This document shows, one piece after another, positions 45,558-47,459 of a stretch of DNA of 47,459 nucleotides. The stretch is from Mycobacteriales bacterium (GTDB lineage Bacteria; Actinomycetota; Actinomycetes; Mycobacteriales; Mycobacteriaceae), in the NCBI GenBank assembly GCA_012842085.1, contig DUTM01000014.1, positions 1 through 47,459 of the forward strand, read 5' to 3'. Each line of letters begins with the position of its first letter. The stretch's first letter is position 1. The notes under the pieces are model-generated. The model did no database searches. It was given only the letters and a program-made list of their open reading frames with translations, and was not told the origin of the DNA. Both the position numbers and the translations under genes were made by a program.

Positions 45558-46100
45558 TTAGGTGGATTCGTTTTCAATGAGTTTGTTGACCCATGCGATC
45601 TCACGTTTGGTGGAGTCCAAAGTAAGTTCGTGTAAGCCCTTGCTGTAGGGCGAAGTATTGAGGGCAACCTCGGTGAGTGGTGCAGTGGGGTCTTCAACGG
45701 ATCCCATCAAACGGTCGCGCCGTTCCTCAAGTAACCGCCGGCGGCCTTCCAGTAGCTGGAGTCGCGCAGTCGGAGGTGTTTTGTCGAAGAACGCTAACCG
45801 AATGCCGAAATCTTCGTCATTGAAAGCATTTTTGTTGATATCTGCCAGTAGGTCCTGGAAGTGCTGTGTGCCAGCGTCGGTGACTTCGTAAACTTTTTTG
45901 GCTTTGCGGCGACCGATGAAAGGAGTATCCTCCTCCGATGATTTGATGTAGCCGCCTTCTTCTAGCCGGTTCAAGATGGGGTAGAGGGAACCATACGAAA
46001 TGCCAAACAGCCCGCCAGTCATTTCGGTGAGGACTTTGCGGATGTAGTAGCCGTGCATAGGTTCTTGGGAGAGTAAACCGAGTACTGCGATCTCCAGCAC
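45558..46100 (-). CDS. PadR family transcriptional regulator
   Basis: 180 residues from GTG 46100 with AAAGGAG upstream. N-terminal winged helix: LEIAVLGLLSQEPMHGYYIRKVL, SYGSLYPILNRLEEGGYI, KVYEVTDAG. The C-terminal half (about 95-175) is the helical dimer domain (Vir type). Regulators of this type repress their own gene and neighbours; the same arrangement beside ino1 occurs in corynebacteria. The palindrome at 46203-46219 is the best operator candidate. Confidence 0.9.
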   Translation of the reverse strand: MLEIAVLGLLSQEPMHGYYIRKVLTEMTGGLFGISYGSLYPILNRLEEGGYIKSSEEDTPFIGRRKAKKVYEVTDAGTQHFQDLLADINKNAFNDEDFGIRLAFFDKTPPTARLQLLEGRRRLLEERRDRLMGSVEDPTAPLTEVALNTSPYSKGLHELTLDSTKREIAWVNKLIENEST

Positions 46101-46202
46101 AGGGCTCCTTTCCCAGATGGTCCCCGCTTAAACCGGTTAGTAGAAACCTGGTCACGTGGAGGTTACCGACTGTTCACAGCAGATTCAGAACTGACACCCC
46201 AG

Positions 46203-46219
46203 TATATCGAGCCGATATA
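46203..46219. promoter_or_regulatory. Palindrome in the padR-PBP divergent region, candidate operator
   Basis: TATATCG-AGC-CGATATA, perfect 7+3+7, 103 bases upstream of the padR start and 150 before the PBP start. Placement suits autoregulation by the PadR protein. The rest of the 269-base gap contains the two promoters, not clearly resolved. Confidence 0.5.
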
Positions 46220-46369
46220 TCTGTCGCCAGACAATGGCACACTATTTTTCCAGTTTGTGACGCGGTGTTTTAGATCAGGTCGTCAAGAATCCAGTTGATG
46301 GATAAGATAGGGTACTACGGCGAATGATTTGTCGGACGCATAAGTGCACTTCACAAGGAGACTAACCGT

Positions 46370-47459
46370 ATGGCGAAACACGGTCGTCCTGATGAGCCCG
46401 AAACAAGTCTGGGTGCGGTAATTCAGCACGTCCAGCAAAAGGGCTCTGGGGTGTTGAAAAAAGCTCGTGGCAATTCGGGAGGGAAACGCCGTTCCGCTGC
46501 CAAAGGTAGCCCCGCTGCTATCACTGCCTCCATTTTTAAGTGGCTAGGTATTCTCATCCTGGGAATTATCGTTGCGTCGATCCTGCTTTTCGTCATGATG
46601 TACGTTTTCGCCCGTGTGCCCGCCCCCGGTGATATTCCCACACCACAGCGGGTGACGATCCTCGCCAACGACGAAAAAACCGTGTTAGGAACCATCATCC
46701 CGGAAGCGGGGAACCGAAAAGAAGTCTCCTCGGAGCAGATTCCGCGCTCCCTCAAATACGCCACCATGGCCGCGGAGGACCGCGACTTTGAAACCAATAA
46801 AGGATTCTCCATCAGCGGTTTCGGCCGTGCCGCCATCGGGCAGGTAACCGGTAACGACGCGGGTGGTGGATCCACCATCACCCAGCAATATGTGAAGAAC
46901 GCACTAGTCGGCAATAAGCGCAGCTACTGGCGCAAGTTTAAAGAACTAGTCCTCGCCATGAAGATGGCCAACCAGTGGTCCAAGGACGATATTCTCACGG
47001 CCTACCTCAACACCATCTACTTCGGCCGCGGCACCTACGGGGTGGAGACTGCTGCGCAAGCCTATTTCGGCAAGAGTGTGGAGAACATCAAACCCAATGA
47101 GGCTGTTTTGTTGGCCGCCATTATTCAACAGCCCTCCAACCTGGATCCGGCAGTGAATGAAACTGCCTCCAAGCGCCGCTGGAATTATGTGGTTGCCGGC
47201 ATGAAAGGGCAAGGCTGGATAAGCCCCGAGGATGCCGACAGCATGCGCTTCCCCAAGACCAAGAACCCGAAAGACAGCAAAGCGGGTGACGATAAACTTG
47301 CTGGCCCCAACGGTCTCCTCAAACAACAAGTACTTAAAGAGCTCTCTGATAACGGCATTGATGAGCAGGAAATTTCGGTAGAGGGACTCCGCATCGTCAC
47401 CACCATTTCGGCCGATGCACAAGATGCGATGTTGAAGGCAATGAGGAAAACCCTGAAAG
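46370..47459 (+). CDS. Class A penicillin-binding protein, 5' part (cut by window end)
   Basis: ATG 46370 with CAAGGAG upstream; 363 codons are visible. Basic cytoplasmic tail to about residue 57, one membrane segment (58-80), then the family 51 glycosyltransferase domain: catalytic Glu136 in AAEDRDFETNKG, GGGSTITQQYVKN (166-178), YLNTIYFGRGTYGVETAAQAYFGKS and LAAIIQQPSNLDP. The transpeptidase domain should follow outside the window. The enzyme polymerises and cross-links peptidoglycan at the outer face of the membrane. Divergent from padR-ino1. Confidence 0.95.
   Translation, partial: MAKHGRPDEPETSLGAVIQHVQQKGSGVLKKARGNSGGKRRSAAKGSPAAITASIFKWLGILILGIIVASILLFVMMYVFARVPAPGDIPTPQRVTILANDEKTVLGTIIPEAGNRKEVSSEQIPRSLKYATMAAEDRDFETNKGFSISGFGRAAIGQVTGNDAGGGSTITQQYVKNALVGNKRSYWRKFKELVLAMKMANQWSKDDILTAYLNTIYFGRGTYGVETAAQAYFGKSVENIKPNEAVLLAAIIQQPSNLDPAVNETASKRRWNYVVAGMKGQGWISPEDADSMRFPKTKNPKDSKAGDDKLAGPNGLLKQQVLKELSDNGIDEQEISVEGLRIVTTISADAQDAMLKAMRKTLK

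Overview
The window looks like chromosomal DNA of a mycolate-type actinobacterium (order Mycobacteriales, Corynebacterium-like), of moderately high G+C by eye. The signs are an antigen-85-type mycolyltransferase, an LpqY-SugABC-like sugar importer, an ino1 gene paired with a PadR regulator and divergent from a class A penicillin-binding protein, and an alkyl-DHAP-synthase-like flavoprotein. A class III (oxygen-sensitive) ribonucleotide reductase with its activase, and an unusual density of secreted lipases and esterases, suggest a facultative or anaerobic lipid-feeding commensal. Lawsonella clevelandensis or a relative would fit, but that name is a guess from gene content.

Layout. 1-3222: three minus-strand paralogues of a secreted alpha/beta hydrolase, none with a serine at the nucleophile position; the first runs off the window and its last 34 bases look inverted. 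3458-8753: leuS, a small lipoprotein, a membrane acyltransferase and ferritin. 9232-12527: a secreted monoglyceride-lipase-like protein and a ketosteroid-dehydrogenase-like flavoprotein. 12629-18853: a minus-strand peptide ABC importer (binding protein, two permeases, fused double ATPase) with a pirin upstream. 19005-22258: three exported proteins (SGNH esterase, CAP domain, secretory lipase). 22609-25363: nrdDG behind two NrdR-like boxes. 25495-29153: a TenA-like protein, an exonuclease-fold protein with lost catalytic residues plus a BRCT domain, and the AGPS-like flavoprotein. 29300-31957: two tandem class 2 lipases and a HAD protein. 32156-36225: thiol peroxidase, fructosamine-kinase-like protein, mycolyltransferase and universal stress protein. 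36368-37823: a 43-residue helical protein and a nicotinamidase-LOG fusion. 38064-42645: sugar ABC importer operon with a small membrane protein. 42833-47459: an unrecognised secreted protein, then ino1, padR and the 5' part of a class A PBP.

How the genes fit together. The exported lipases and esterases would release fatty acids and glycerides outside the cell. The peptide and sugar importers bring in oligopeptides and, if the sugar is trehalose, the trehalose freed by mycolyl transfer. Ino1 feeds inositol lipids and the PBP builds the wall. nrdDG supplies dNTPs without oxygen, while ferritin and thiol peroxidase handle iron and peroxide.

No tRNA, rRNA, CRISPR array, transposase or phage gene was recognised. 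The most unusual items are the PncA-LOG fusion, the serine-less hydrolase family with its odd left edge, and the exonuclease-fold/BRCT protein without catalytic residues.
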